Below are positions 45,382 through 55,371 of a stretch of DNA of 64,000 nucleotides, in pieces (within the stretch, counting starts at the first letter, position 1; each line of letters begins with the position of its first letter). Both the position numbers and the translations under genes were made by a program. The notes below the pieces were generated by a model. It saw only the letters and a program-made list of their open reading frames with translations. It made no database searches and was not told the DNA's origin. Where the stretch lies: the NCBI RefSeq assembly GCF_026222555.1, contig NZ_CP098511.1, positions 1,779,501 to 1,843,500 of the forward strand, read 5' to 3'. Origin of the DNA: Aquimarina sp. ERC-38 (GTDB lineage Bacteria; Bacteroidota; Bacteroidia; Flavobacteriales; Flavobacteriaceae).

Positions 45382-47520
45382 TTAAACCGCAATTTTTTCA
45401 GCGGACGGCATTCGGTCCCAATTACGGTGTTGTGCAATCGCTTTACAAAAGGCTTCGCTGTCTTTATTGATAAAAATAGCTTTATCTTTACTTACATCTT
45501 GTTCCTTTAAATCAGCTAGTAACTGCTCTCCTTCGTTTGCTACGGCAATGGCTTTACAATGTTTATACGCTTCTTTTACAAATTTGCTGAATTTTGCTTT
45601 AGACAATAAAGTCTCAACGGATTTTTTACCTCCGGGAATAAAAACCGCATCAAACAATACGCTTTCCGTCGTCATAATTGCAGCGTTTACTTCGTGTTCC
45701 ATATTTTGGTCGCAAGTAACCGTGCCCCCGTGCGGTGCTATTATTTTTATGAGTCCTCCCTGATCTTTTACCGTTTTTTCTACCTTTTCAAAATCAGACA
45801 TGCTAAAACCATCCGCCACTAATACAGCTACCTGTCGGGTCTCTATGGTATCGAAAACCGTATGATCTTGGCTTAACTTTTTAGAAGCTTCCAAATATAC
45901 TTTCTTTTCTTTAGGTTGGTGTTTTGATACCTCTGCATCTGCTCCGATGGCCTGATTTAAAGGTTTTTCAACCGTATCTGGTATGTCCATTCCCAGGTTA
46001 TCTGCTACTTTAGCCGCCATATCCTTATCAATCTTACTGATAATATAAAGCATTCGGCTTTTAATAGCCTGGATTTCACATTTGCCTAGTTCAAAAGAAT
46101 AAGCACTAATTACATGTTCTTTTTCCCAGGGAGCCAAACTACGATAGAACAAGGCAGGTTGGGAGAAATGATCGGCAAAACTCTCACTACGATTACGTAT
46201 TTTATGCGCATCTATTTTTTCTTGATAGGATTCAAACCCGCCATCTTCGACTTTACTAAGATATGGACATCCGCCCCCGATGGTATTAGGGAAATAAGCC
46301 GTTCTTCCTTTATGAATCTCCATTTGCATATGCCCGTCACGTTGATTATTGTATACAGGTGCGACCGGACGATTTATTGGGATTTGATGAAAATTATGAC
46401 TTCCTAACCGGGATAATTGTGTGTCCCGGTAAGAAAACAAACGGCCTTGTAGCAAAGGATCGTTTGTAAAATCGATTCCAGGAACAATATTACCAGGTAA
46501 AAAGGCTACCTGCTCGGTTTCAGCAAAGAAGTTTTCCGGGTTTCGGTTCAGCACCATTTTTCCGATGATTTCTACCGGTACCATTTCTTCCGGAATTAAT
46601 TTGGTAGCATCCAGCAGGTCAAAATCAAATTTATGTTCATCTTCTTCTGCAACTACCTGAATTCCCAGTTCCCATTCCGGATAACTTCCAGTATCGATAG
46701 CATTCCATAAATCCCGTCTATGAAAATCAGAATCGGCACCGCTGATTTTAACCGCCTCATCCCAGGTCACGGAGTGTACGCCTAACTTTGGTTTCCAGTG
46801 GAATTTAACAAAGTGTGCCTTTCCTTCTTTATTAATCAACCGAAAGGTGTGGATACCAAATCCTTCCATCATCCGGTAACTCCTGGGTAATCCCCGATCA
46901 CTCATCACCCAGATATGATTATGCATGGTCTCGGTAGTTAAAGAAACAAAGTCATAAAAAGTGTCATGAGCAGAGGCAGCTTGTGGTATCTCACGATGCG
47001 GTTCCGGTTTTACCGAATGGATCAAATCCGGAAACTTCATAGCATCCTGAATAAAGAAAACCGGCATGTTGTTCCCCACCAGATCCCAGTTTCCTTCTTC
47101 GGTATAAAATTTAACGGCAAATCCCCGGACATCCCTGGCTAAATCTGTGGAGCCTTTGGATCCGGCAACGGTAGAAAAACGGGTAAATACCGGAGTTTTT
47201 CTGGACGTGTCAGTAAATATACCTGCTTTTGAATACTGTTCGATACTTTTATACAACTCAAAGTAGCCGTGTGCTGCACTTCCCCGGGCGTGTACAATAC
47301 GTTCCGGTATACGTTCATGGTCAAAATTGTGGATTTTCTCCCTTAGTAAAAAATCTTCTAATAAGGTAGGTCCACGTTCTCCCGCTTTTAAAGAGTTATT
47401 CGTATCATTAACTTTTAACCCCTGTCGGGTAGTCAGAGGTTTATCCGTATAGTCAATTTCGTAGTTTTCTAACTGCTTTGATTTTTCTGAATCATTAGGG
47501 TTCTTTACGTCTTTATCCAT
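45382..47520 (-). CDS. katE: Large-subunit catalase (HPII/KatE type)
   Basis: 712 residues, the size of large-subunit clade 2 catalases. Catalytic His in [12 protein letters not shown] (near 80), Asn in [12 protein letters not shown], heme-ligand Tyr in [13 protein letters not shown] (near 362). The C-terminal 150 residues form a DJ-1/GATase-like domain ([35 protein letters not shown]), characteristic of HPII. Decomposes hydrogen peroxide in the cytoplasm. A GGGTT...AACCC hairpin lies in its leader (about 47552-47568). Confidence 0.95.
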   Translation of the reverse strand: MDKDVKNPNDSEKSKQLENYEIDYTDKPLTTRQGLKVNDTNNSLKAGERGPTLLEDFLLREKIHNFDHERIPERIVHARGSAAHGYFELYKSIEQYSKAGIFTDTSRKTPVFTRFSTVAGSKGSTDLARDVRGFAVKFYTEEGNWDLVGNNMPVFFIQDAMKFPDLIHSVKPEPHREIPQAASAHDTFYDFVSLTTETMHNHIWVMSDRGLPRSYRMMEGFGIHTFRLINKEGKAHFVKFHWKPKLGVHSVTWDEAVKISGADSDFHRRDLWNAIDTGSYPEWELGIQVVAEEDEHKFDFDLLDATKLIPEEMVPVEIIGKMVLNRNPENFFAETEQVAFLPGNIVPGIDFTNDPLLQGRLFSYRDTQLSRLGSHNFHQIPINRPVAPVYNNQRDGHMQMEIHKGRTAYFPNTIGGGCPYLSKVEDGGFESYQEKIDAHKIRNRSESFADHFSQPALFYRSLAPWEKEHVISAYSFELGKCEIQAIKSRMLYIISKIDKDMAAKVADNLGMDIPDTVEKPLNQAIGADAEVSKHQPKEKKVYLEASKKLSQDHTVFDTIETRQVAVLVADGFSMSDFEKVEKTVKDQGGLIKIIAPHGGTVTCDQNMEHEVNAAIMTTESVLFDAVFIPGGKKSVETLLSKAKFSKFVKEAYKHCKAIAVANEGEQLLADLKEQDVSKDKAIFINKDSEAFCKAIAQHRNWDRMPSAEKIAV

Positions 47521-47605
47521 GATTTGTGAATTAATTCTTATGTTGTTTTAGGGTTCTTTGTTAACCCGTAGTGCATTTAAAAAATTATAATTATAAAATC
47601 CAATA

Positions 47606-47800
47606 ATTCGAGCCCCTCAAATAAAGGAAGAAGTGTACTTCATTTACGTTTATTAGAACTATTGAGTCTTTCGACCAGGCTCAAGACAATAAGGATTTTA
47701 GTCAAAAAAGCTATTCTCGATATCCTCGATCAAGTTAAGGACAGGCTATTTTTTCTTCATTTTATTACGAAAAAACACTCGAACTGACGCTTTTTTTCCT
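47606..47800. repeat. Dispersed intergenic repeat, copy 2
   Basis: Matches 14922-15092 over most of its length, with an extra block of about 20 bases in the middle (CCTCGATCAAGTTAAGGACA region). It lies upstream of the catalase gene in a 738-base gene-free stretch. From 47801 to 48188 nothing coding was convincing; a 22-codon frame at 47899 followed by short open fragments could be a decayed gene. Confidence 0.75.
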
Positions 47801-48188
47801 ACATGTACTAAAGGTTTTATTAATAAATCGACAGGTAATTACTTTGTAGTTATACTAAGTACAAATTCAAAAAACCTATTGTTATTGTAAATTAAGTAAT
47901 GCCAAAAAAGAAGAAGAATGCAATTACACTTTATCTGAGTGTTTTTCGATTGGGTTCTAAAATTTAAGGGATAAAACCAATTCTACCTATAGCGTATGAG
48001 ATAGCGAAAAGATATGATACATTTCTAAAAGTGATAAAAATATTCTTCTAATAAGAGCCTGTTTCTTTCCTGCTGTTTTAGATATGCTATTTTTAGAAGC
48101 AATTATTTCAGAACTCTTTTTAGAGAAAGAGCAGGGGAGAGGTTTTTTAAAACAATAAGGGGGATGTCAATGATAGCTGTATCCCATA

Positions 48189-48233
48189 AAAAAAAGTACT
48201 ACTTGTTATGAATAAAACAAGTAGTACTTTTTT
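48189..48233 (-). terminator. Strong bidirectional terminator
   Basis: AAAAGTACTACTTGTT, 8-base loop, AACAAGTAGTACTTTTTT: a 16-bp perfect stem with A and T tracts on both sides. Ends the small cysteine-rich protein gene on the minus strand. Confidence 0.9.
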
Positions 48234-48258
48234 AAAGATATATTTTAAGTAGATACCT

Positions 48259-48507
48259 CTACGCCATTGCGTTTTGAGGGGCCCAGTGCGAACATAACAT
48301 TCCTGGTGCCGCTTTTTGCGGATTTGCACAATCACTGGTTTCATATCTTACACAAGTTACACAGTTGCGGTCATCTTTTAAAGATAGTTTCATATCAAAA
48401 CTATCACAGGTATAACTGCTACTTACTTTTACTCCGTGTACTCTACAAGTACTATTTTCGTTTAAATTCTCACAGTTTTCACAACTGTTTCCTAATCGTA
48501 TAGCCAT
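48259..48507 (-). CDS. Small cysteine-rich protein
   Basis: 82 residues with nine cysteines, in pairs (SCENCENLNENSTCRVHG, NCVTCVRYETSDCANP, MLCSHW), which suggests metal or Fe-S binding. No signal peptide. I recall similar proteins in flavobacteria but know no function. Stands alone, followed by a strong terminator. Confidence 0.82.
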   Translation of the reverse strand: MAIRLGNSCENCENLNENSTCRVHGVKVSSSYTCDSFDMKLSLKDDRNCVTCVRYETSDCANPQKAAPGMLCSHWAPQNAMA

Positions 48508-48714
48508 AATTTTTCTTTTTAATGTTTACTTAAAGATAAGGCGTATAGTTTTTGGAATGAATTTAAATAGCTGTCAGCAAGTAGTTTGTATTTAGATTGT
48601 TTTAAAATAGGAATATGATTAATATACTTCGGTATTGAATTAATATTACAGGTATCTTAAGAAAATAGTAATCTAAAGGCTGAAGGAGTACTGTTAATTT
48701 TCTTATTTAATGTA

Positions 48715-48785
48715 AAACATATTTGCTCCCTTTTTTAGAAGGGAGGGTTGGAGTAGGATGTCTATTTGAATTGAAACACCCATCT
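48715..48785. repeat. Dispersed repeat related to the core of the MITE-like element
   Basis: TTTGCTCCCTTTTTTAGAAG, then GGAGGGTTGGAGTAGGATG, resembles the centre of 42042-42254 (TTTGCTCCCTTCCTTCGAAG, then GAAGGGTTGGGGAAGGATG). It lacks the outer inverted repeats and lies just past the end of lysS. Confidence 0.6.
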
Positions 48786-48789
48786 CTAA

Positions 48790-50499
48790 CTATTCCCCTA
48801 AAGAAACCCAAAGCACCTCTTCTTCTTTTACTACCTGTGCAAGACCGGATTTGGTTAAAGCTTTAATACTTTTATCCCAGGCTTTGTTACTTAGTGCTGA
48901 TTGAGATTTTAAATCGGCAAGCTGTGTTTTTTCTTCTTTTTCCAGAAGTTCATAAACCGCTTTGGCATTATCATTAAGCGCTTCAATTAGTGCGGCTTTA
49001 GCATTTTGAACTTCTGGGCGCATTTGCGGGAAGAATAACACTTCCTGGATAGATTGGTTATTTGTTAAATACATGATCAACCGGTCCATCCCAATTCCCA
49101 TTCCTGAAGTAGGTGGCATTCCGTATTCTAATGCGCGTACAAAGTCCATATCGATAAACATGGCTTCGTCATCCCCTTTTTCGCTTAACTTCAACTGATC
49201 TTCAAAACGTTCTAATTGATCGATAGGATCATTTAACTCCGAATAGGCATTGGCAATCTCTTTACCGCACACCATTAATTCAAAACGCTCTGTCAGCTCG
49301 GGGTTATCCCGGTGTTCTTTACACAGCGGACTCATTTCTTTTGGGTAATCCGTAATAAACGTGGGTTGGATGTAATTACCTTCACATTTTTCTCCGAAGA
49401 TTTCATCAATTAGCTTTCCTTTTCCCATAGAAGCATCTACGGGGATATTCATCTCCTGCGCTGCTTTTCGTATTTCATCTTCACTTTTATCAGTAATGTC
49501 AAAACCGGTAAAATCTTTGATGGATTGAGCCATGGTCACCCGTTTATAGGGGGCTTTAAAGTCAATCTGATGTTCGCCAAACGTAGCAATACTGGTACCA
49601 TTTACGGCAATGGCGCAATGTTCTAATAATTGCTCGCAAAATTCCATCATCCAGTTGTAATCTTTATAAGCTACGTAAATTTCCATAGCTGTAAACTCCG
49701 GGTTATGGGTACGGTCCATCCCTTCATTCCTGAAGTTTTTAGAAAATTCATACACCCCGTCAAAACCGCCAACAATCAATCGTTTTAAATACAACTCATT
49801 GGCAATACGCATATACAAGGGGATGTCCAGGCTATTATGGTGTGTGATAAAAGGCCTTGCTGCTGCACCTCCGGGAATGGGTTGCAAGATGGGGGTTTCT
49901 ACTTCAAAATAATCTCGCTGGTTAAAAAAGTCACGCATCGCATTAAAAAGCTTAGTACGTTTTACAAATACTTCTTTTACGTGCGGATTAACCACCAGAT
50001 CAGCATATCGTTGACGATATCGTAATTCCGGGTCGTTAAATTCGTCATATACATTGCCCTCTTGATCTACTTTAGGTAGGGGGAGAGGTCGTAGTGCTTT
50101 ACTTAACAGAGTAAAATTTTTAACCATTACTGTTTGTTCCCCTACCTGGGTGGTAAACAATTCTCCTTCAATTCCCACAAAATCGCCAATGTCCAGTAAT
50201 TTTTTATAGACTTCGTTATAGAGCACCTTATCTTCTCCCGGACAAATTTCATCCCGGTTAAAATATACCTGAATACGTCCTTTGGCGTCCTGTAGTTCTG
50301 CAAAAGAAGCTTTCCCTTGTATCCTTCGGGACATGAGTCTTCCGGCAATACGAACTTTTCTATTTTCGGTAAATTCTTCTTTAATAGTGTCCGACGTATG
50401 GTCAATTTCGTATAAATCAGCGGGATAAGGGTTGATCCCCAAATCTCTTAATGATTTTAATTTTTCTCTACGTACCAGTTCTTGTTCGGACAGTTGCAT
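48790..50499 (-). CDS. lysS: Lysyl-tRNA synthetase, class II
   Basis: 569 residues. N-terminal OB-fold anticodon-binding domain (VRIAGRLMSRRIQGKASFAELQD), class II motif 2 (FRNEGMDRTHNPEFTAMEIY) and motif 3 (GMGIGMDRLIMYLT). A C-terminal extension of about 70 residues (LEKEEKTQLADLKSQSALSN to the end) follows the catalytic core and has a small-helical, HTH-like look. Charges tRNA-Lys. Core housekeeping gene. Confidence 0.97.
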   Translation of the reverse strand: MQLSEQELVRREKLKSLRDLGINPYPADLYEIDHTSDTIKEEFTENRKVRIAGRLMSRRIQGKASFAELQDAKGRIQVYFNRDEICPGEDKVLYNEVYKKLLDIGDFVGIEGELFTTQVGEQTVMVKNFTLLSKALRPLPLPKVDQEGNVYDEFNDPELRYRQRYADLVVNPHVKEVFVKRTKLFNAMRDFFNQRDYFEVETPILQPIPGGAAARPFITHHNSLDIPLYMRIANELYLKRLIVGGFDGVYEFSKNFRNEGMDRTHNPEFTAMEIYVAYKDYNWMMEFCEQLLEHCAIAVNGTSIATFGEHQIDFKAPYKRVTMAQSIKDFTGFDITDKSEDEIRKAAQEMNIPVDASMGKGKLIDEIFGEKCEGNYIQPTFITDYPKEMSPLCKEHRDNPELTERFELMVCGKEIANAYSELNDPIDQLERFEDQLKLSEKGDDEAMFIDMDFVRALEYGMPPTSGMGIGMDRLIMYLTNNQSIQEVLFFPQMRPEVQNAKAALIEALNDNAKAVYELLEKEEKTQLADLKSQSALSNKAWDKSIKALTKSGLAQVVKEEEVLWVSLGE

Positions 50500-50677
50500 G
50501 GGTGATTCATTTTAAACCCGTAAAGATACAAAGTATGAGGATTAGAAATAAGAGATTGTTTATCGTATTTACTAAGAAAATAGAATGCAAAAAGTAACAA
50601 AAACTAAAGTCATTCGTCTTATTTTTAGCATCCGTAAAAAACCAGAGGATGCAAGTATTCATCATAATCAAAGAAGA

Positions 50678-50836
50678 ATGAGTTTTTGGAGAGTTGTTTT
50701 AGCTATCTTTTTTCCGCCTCTGGCGGTATTAGGTAAAGGTTGCGGATCTTTACTAATTGTATTATTACTTACTCTTTGTGGCTGGGTACCCGGGGTTATT
50801 GCTGCGTTGGTTATTTTAAATAATCCGGAGAGGTAG
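50678..50836 (+). CDS. Pmp3/YqaE-family small membrane protein
   Basis: 52 residues from ATG 50678, which matches the usual family length; the frame is open to 50585 and a longer form of 83 residues is possible. Two hydrophobic segments with the family signature (WRVVLAIFFPPLAVLGKGCG, WVPGVIAALVILNN). Family members affect membrane potential and stress tolerance; mechanism unclear. An AAGAAG stretch precedes this ATG. Confidence 0.85.
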   Translation: MSFWRVVLAIFFPPLAVLGKGCGSLLIVLLLTLCGWVPGVIAALVILNNPER

Positions 50837-50843
50837 GTAGTAA

Positions 50844-50867
50844 GGTTTCTTAGAAACCCGATTTTTT
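50844..50867 (+). terminator. Terminator after the Pmp3-like gene
   Basis: GGTTTC-TTA-GAAACC, then CGATTTTTT: 6-bp stem with a T run 8 bp past the stop. The end of the convergent protease gene touches it, so it may serve only the plus strand. Confidence 0.7.
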
Positions 50868-51603
50868 AATTAGATATATATAATTCCGAAAAATGTTTAA
50901 TAGCCATAAAGAAGACGGCAATTACATTTGTTAATGCATGGAAGTAGACCGCCCATTTAAAACCAAGTTTTAATCGTAGGTAACCTGCAAAGACCCCAAA
51001 AATAAAATGGTGAGCGATAAGAAGCGGAAATAAAATTATATGTATTAACTCTATATTTTTATAATTACTAAAGTGTAGAATTGCAAATAAAATTGAAGTA
51101 GCGTATAATAATTTTTTGACACTAACTGAAATATATATGTCTTTAAATAAATAAGTGTAGCTAAGATACGATAACAATAATAATAATAGTAATATTGGAA
51201 TATAGCCTATAAATTTAAAAGGTAATTCGTTTATAAACGGAAGATAATCAGATGGGTCAGATAATATTGTAAATATGAATAGTAAAATTAAGGAAATTGA
51301 AACAATATAGTTGAGTTTACTCTTTTGTAATAGTAATCTAAAAGCTAATTCTTCTACAAAAGGAACCAAAGTCATCATAAGCCCCCACATTTTTAATCGT
51401 TCTAAAGTAGTTTTATTGTTCTCTAAGGCAGTATAAATATCATAATTAATAATGGCAGAGAGAAAAGAAGTAAAAAAAATAAAACCAAACGCTACTAAAA
51501 AATTAATTAATACAAAATGCAATAGTATTTTTTTTTTTGAAATGGAAGGTAAAGTTTTTAGATTAAAAACAATGTTAAAATAAAATAGCATAAGTTTGAT
51601 CAA
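50866..51603 (-). CDS. CPBP-family intramembrane metalloprotease (Abi)
   Basis: 245 residues, six or more membrane helices. CPBP motifs: EELAFR near 84 (motif 1, EExxxR), ILHF (motif 2, FxxxH region) and HHFIFGVFAGY with YFHALTNV (motif 3, HxxxN). Family members process prenylated or bacteriocin-like peptides or give self-immunity. It lies 167 bp downstream of a double-glycine-leader peptide gene on the same strand, so a role in maturing or resisting that peptide is the most direct inference. Confidence 0.88.
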   Translation of the reverse strand: MIKLMLFYFNIVFNLKTLPSISKKKILLHFVLINFLVAFGFIFFTSFLSAIINYDIYTALENNKTTLERLKMWGLMMTLVPFVEELAFRLLLQKSKLNYIVSISLILLFIFTILSDPSDYLPFINELPFKFIGYIPILLLLLLLSYLSYTYLFKDIYISVSVKKLLYATSILFAILHFSNYKNIELIHIILFPLLIAHHFIFGVFAGYLRLKLGFKWAVYFHALTNVIAVFFMAIKHFSELYISN

Positions 51604-51770
51604 TACTTGAGTTTCTTAGTAAGAATAGAAAAGCTATCTCAAAGATATAGTAAATTATATAATTTAGAAGATAAGTCAATTTAATTCGCGCAAAGTAATA
51701 TTTTTCATTTCTTTAAAATCTAAGTTAATTAAGTACTAAGTATATTGAGATAGCTCATCTAACAGATTTA

Positions 51771-51977
51771 TTAACCGAAAATTCTATTGAAAGTGTCTGC
51801 TACTGTACGTCCTGCTGCGGTTACACCATCCCACATTGCTTCTGCAGTCTTCAATCCAAATTCATTAATTGCGTCCCTCAAATCTGGATGTAAGAGAGGA
51901 CCAGTCATTAAACCACCATGTGTATTATTTAACTCGTTTGAAGATAAGGATTGCTGTTTAAAATCATCCAATTTCAT
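51771..51977 (-). CDS. Double-glycine-leader peptide precursor, bacteriocin-like
   Basis: 68 residues. The leader MKLDDFKQQSLSSNELNNTH ends in Gly21-Gly22 and matches the Bacteroidota GG-leader pattern (Leu-Ser-x-Asn-Glu-Leu then GG). The predicted core of 46 residues (23-68; LMTGPLLHPDLRDAINEFGL at its start) has no Cys and is amphipathic-helical. Cleavage after GG needs a C39-type peptidase/ABC exporter, not seen in the window. Next to a CPBP protease and a divergent XRE regulator. Activity unknown: toxin, signal or scaffold. Confidence 0.72.
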   Translation of the reverse strand: MKLDDFKQQSLSSNELNNTHGGLMTGPLLHPDLRDAINEFGLKTAEAMWDGVTAAGRTVADTFNRIFG

Positions 51978-51989
51978 AATAAAAGTTTT

Positions 51990-52022
51990 AAAAAATTAGT
52001 AAAATATTTATGTAACAATAAT
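51990..52022 (-). promoter_or_regulatory. Weak candidate promoter of the peptide gene
   Basis: On the minus strand TTG, about 17 bases, then TAATTTTT: close to the flavobacterial pattern but with T for the last G. It lies about 14 bases before the ATG, giving a very short leader. Confidence 0.3.
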
Positions 52023-52099
52023 ATGGGAAATTTCTCTTATTTACAATAACTATTTCAATATTTTCATTACTTTTAATAAAAATTTTATAAGTTTTAGTT

Positions 52100-52453
52100 A
52101 TGATGGAAGTTTTAGATCGAATTAAAGAAATCAGAAAACACAAAGGATATTCACATGAATATATTGCCAATGAATTAAACATTAGTCAGGTAGCTTATAG
52201 TAAGTTGGAAAAAAATGAAACCAAACTAACGGTTGAACGCCTTTATCAGTTATCTGAAATTTCAGAAACTCCTATCGAAGATTTTTTAAGTTCAAAAGGT
52301 AAAAATACTATTAATCAAAATTTGTATGATAGTTCTACAGGATATGTTGAAAACCTCTATCAGGAAAACAAAGAAAAAACAAATAAAATCATTGAACTTT
52401 ATGAAGCCAGACTAGCAGATAAAGATCGTTTAATTGACCAACTTTCTATATAA
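52100..52453 (+). CDS. XRE-family transcriptional regulator
   Basis: 117 residues. HTH in the first 65 residues (KEIRKHKGYSHEYIANELNI, SQVAYSKLEKNETKLTVERL), followed by a linker and a coiled-coil tail (LYQENKEKTNKIIELYEARLADKDRLIDQL) that may dimerise. Met1 or Met2 start. It is divergent from the GG-leader peptide gene across 122 AT-rich bases and likely controls it. Confidence 0.87.
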   Translation: MMEVLDRIKEIRKHKGYSHEYIANELNISQVAYSKLEKNETKLTVERLYQLSEISETPIEDFLSSKGKNTINQNLYDSSTGYVENLYQENKEKTNKIIELYEARLADKDRLIDQLSI

Positions 52454-52473
52454 AGCGACTATTGAATAAGGGT

Positions 52474-55371
52474 TTAACTCAACAATTCCTCCAACTCAGC
52501 AGTAACATACTCCGGGATACTGTTTACGTCAATAATATTTTCGGATAACTGTTTTTTGTTTTCTTGTAGTTTTAAAATCTTTTCTTCAATACTGTTTTTA
52601 GTAATAAACCGGGTAACGAGTACATTGTTTGTTTGTCCGATCCGATGTGCCCTTGCAATCGCCTGTTGTTCCGCAAAAGGGTTCCACCATGGGTCTAATA
52701 ATAGTACATACGAGGCTTCAGTAAGGTTTAATCCAACTCCTCCCGCCTTTAGCGAAATAAAAAAGAACCGGATGTCTTTTTTTTCCTGGAAATCTGCTAC
52801 AATTTGTTCTCGTTTTTTGGCAGGGGTTTGTCCGGTCAGGCTGGTATACCTTGTATTTTGCTGATCACACCAATTCTGATAAATTTCTAAATGCGATACA
52901 AACGAACTAAATACCAAGGCTTTTTTATCAGCTTTGTTCAACGTTGTAAGAAATTCGATGATATCTATAAACTTTCCTGAACCTTCGGTAGCACTACTAT
53001 TGGCTAATACCGGATGATTGGCAATCTGCCGAAGCTTCATCAACGTATTCAGAATTTTAATTTTATTTTTTGGGTTTTGATCTAAGGAAAGTAATGCATT
53101 TCGAGCAGCCGATTTTTCGGTTTCGTAATAGTTCTCCTGTTTTGGGAGCATTTCTGTAAAAATAACTTGTTCAGAAAGTTTAGGTAAATCCTTAGCTACC
53201 TGTTCTTTAGTTCTACGTAAAATAAAAGGGTCTACTAATAATTTTAATTCTTTAATACGCTCTGTATCTTGCTCTTTTTCAATAGGAATTTTAAATTGTT
53301 CTTTAAAAAAGCGAAAACTACCTAGCATCCCGGGATTGATAAATTGCATTTGCGACCAAAGGTCAGACAAAGAATTTTCAATCGGTGTACCGCTTAACGA
53401 AATTTTATGAGCTGTCCGTACCTGGTTAATTGCTTGAAAAATTTTAGACTCTTTATTTTTAATCTGTTGGCTTTCATCAAGAACTAAGTATTGAAATTCA
53501 AATTTTAGAAAGGTGTTCAAATCCCGGTTTAAAATTGAATAGGTAGTTAAAATGACGTCGTAGGTATTTAAATAAGATTTTAATTCCTTACGTTTTGTTC
53601 CGGTGAATAAAGCGATGGCAAAATGAGGCGCAAACTTTTGAATCTCGTTAGCCCAGTTGAAAACCAAAGAAGAGGGGAGAACGATCAGAGCGTTTAAATA
53701 CGTCTTTACTTCCAGCGGATCACTAAATAAGTCAAATTGAATTTTATCTTGGACGACATTTGAAGTCGGAAGATTTTCTTTGGCGTAAACTAGCATCGCA
53801 ATGGTTTGCAAAGTTTTACCTAAGCCCATATCATCTGCCAGGCAAGCCCCCAAAGCATTTTGATAATGCTGTATCAACCAGGTAACTCCTTCATGTTGAT
53901 ACGGCCGTAAATCTGCTTTTAGTAATTTCGAAGGTTGATAATCAGTAAGGTCGTGTTTCTGAATATCCAAGACTTCCGGCGTGGTAATGTTTTCTAAAAG
54001 GGTGTAGTTACTTTTACTTACCGTAAAGCGTTCCCCTTTTTGTTTTCCGTAAGTAGCCATGGCTTTATAGGTTTGCATCCAGGGTAACGGAATAATAAAA
54101 ACGGTTTCTTTATCAATAGGAAAGTGACGGTTATTATCCCTAATAAAGGGGATAAATTTGTAGAATGGAATCTGATGATGTCCTACGCTTACGATTCCTT
54201 TAATATCAAACCAGTCTTTTTCTGCGGTGGTATTTATATGAAGTTCCGGAGTAGCTAATAGTATTTCTTTACCGTCAATAACTGGTAATTCAACGTCAAA
54301 CTGATGTTCTTTTAAAAATCGTCTATGACTTTTCACCCAACTTAACATGCCATAAGGATCAGTATCCATAGGAAATTCTAAAAACAGACTGGCATTTAAC
54401 TGAAAGCCCTGGTCAATTAAAAATTGTACGATTTCTTTTTCTTTGGTCCTATTTCGTTGTACCTGCCGAATGGTAATTTTATTGGTATGATCTACTTCAA
54501 TGGTAGAAGCGGTGGTTTTACTCCAGTGATATTCAAAAATTTGGTGGTTATATTCAAAAAGTACGGTAGCGACATAACCATCCTGTTTAAAGTTATCCGT
54601 AATTTTTAACGTATATGCACTTATTTGGTTTTCAATGATAATATCAAATCCTTCCGTTTGAATTTCTATATTTTTAAGTAATGGAATGATAATTTTTTCC
54701 AAATAGCTTTTACAATGTTTCTCGGGGATGTTGATTTGTTCTTTAGTGAAAAAGGGAATTAGCTTGTTGGCATTGAGATGTGGCACGCTACATAACCGAC
54801 CGTTCATCAGCAAGTAGGAGGGAGTGTTTAATAAAATAATAATTACCTGATCTTTAGGAAGATAATTTTTCTTACCTTCTCGCAAGGTAAATGCATAATT
54901 AATTCCATTGGTAGTTTTAGTAAACTGAAGGATAGGTTCTAAAAGTGTTAGTTTGGTCTGAATCCGGGTAGTTTCTAAATATATATTTCTTTCCGCACCA
55001 AAACATAAGGGAAATTCATTTTTTGTAATTGTTTTATAAAAAGAAGTAAGCTTTCTAATAATAAAATTTAAGATGACTTCTTTCGTCCGGGTATCCAGAA
55101 ATAAGGCAATCAATGGCGTCTTTTTCCTGGATTTTTTAGGCTGAAAGCGTTTTCCTAAAGCTATTGGATGTAATTGATTGCAAAGATTTAACAATTGTTC
55201 ATGATCCGTGTTTTGATATTCAACTCCTGAATAGGAAAGGATGGTTTCGGTGATTTGTTTTTCAATATATTGTAATTGCTCGTTTTTTGTTGAAACTAAA
55301 AAGGCTACCGGTAAAGGTGGAACTCCCGGAATTTTTTGTTCAACCAGGTGGTAGCAAATAATGTTTTCCAT
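52474..55371 (-). CDS. SNF2-family DNA helicase/translocase
   Basis: 965 residues. A long N-terminal region (1-480) of unknown fold precedes the SNF2 motor: motif I DDMGLGKTLQT, motif II LDESQQIKN (a DEAH variant), motif III LSGTPIENSLSDLWSQ, then helicase C (RFFFISLKAGGVGLNLTEA, AHRIGQTNNV). Moves on double-stranded DNA and remodels protein-DNA complexes. Convergent with the XRE gene, 20 bp apart. Role in this organism unknown. Confidence 0.93.
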   Translation of the reverse strand: MENIICYHLVEQKIPGVPPLPVAFLVSTKNEQLQYIEKQITETILSYSGVEYQNTDHEQLLNLCNQLHPIALGKRFQPKKSRKKTPLIALFLDTRTKEVILNFIIRKLTSFYKTITKNEFPLCFGAERNIYLETTRIQTKLTLLEPILQFTKTTNGINYAFTLREGKKNYLPKDQVIIILLNTPSYLLMNGRLCSVPHLNANKLIPFFTKEQINIPEKHCKSYLEKIIIPLLKNIEIQTEGFDIIIENQISAYTLKITDNFKQDGYVATVLFEYNHQIFEYHWSKTTASTIEVDHTNKITIRQVQRNRTKEKEIVQFLIDQGFQLNASLFLEFPMDTDPYGMLSWVKSHRRFLKEHQFDVELPVIDGKEILLATPELHINTTAEKDWFDIKGIVSVGHHQIPFYKFIPFIRDNNRHFPIDKETVFIIPLPWMQTYKAMATYGKQKGERFTVSKSNYTLLENITTPEVLDIQKHDLTDYQPSKLLKADLRPYQHEGVTWLIQHYQNALGACLADDMGLGKTLQTIAMLVYAKENLPTSNVVQDKIQFDLFSDPLEVKTYLNALIVLPSSLVFNWANEIQKFAPHFAIALFTGTKRKELKSYLNTYDVILTTYSILNRDLNTFLKFEFQYLVLDESQQIKNKESKIFQAINQVRTAHKISLSGTPIENSLSDLWSQMQFINPGMLGSFRFFKEQFKIPIEKEQDTERIKELKLLVDPFILRRTKEQVAKDLPKLSEQVIFTEMLPKQENYYETEKSAARNALLSLDQNPKNKIKILNTLMKLRQIANHPVLANSSATEGSGKFIDIIEFLTTLNKADKKALVFSSFVSHLEIYQNWCDQQNTRYTSLTGQTPAKKREQIVADFQEKKDIRFFFISLKAGGVGLNLTEASYVLLLDPWWNPFAEQQAIARAHRIGQTNNVLVTRFITKNSIEEKILKLQENKKQLSENIIDVNSIPEYVTAELEELLS

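Noticed and set aside
47552..47568. GGGTT...AACCC hairpin in the catalase leader
   Set aside because: Short 5-bp stem; could be regulatory but nothing else supports it.
47899..48060. Short frame starting MPKKKKNAITLYLSVFRLGS followed by open pieces
   Set aside because: Could be a decayed membrane-protein gene, but evidence is too thin to call.
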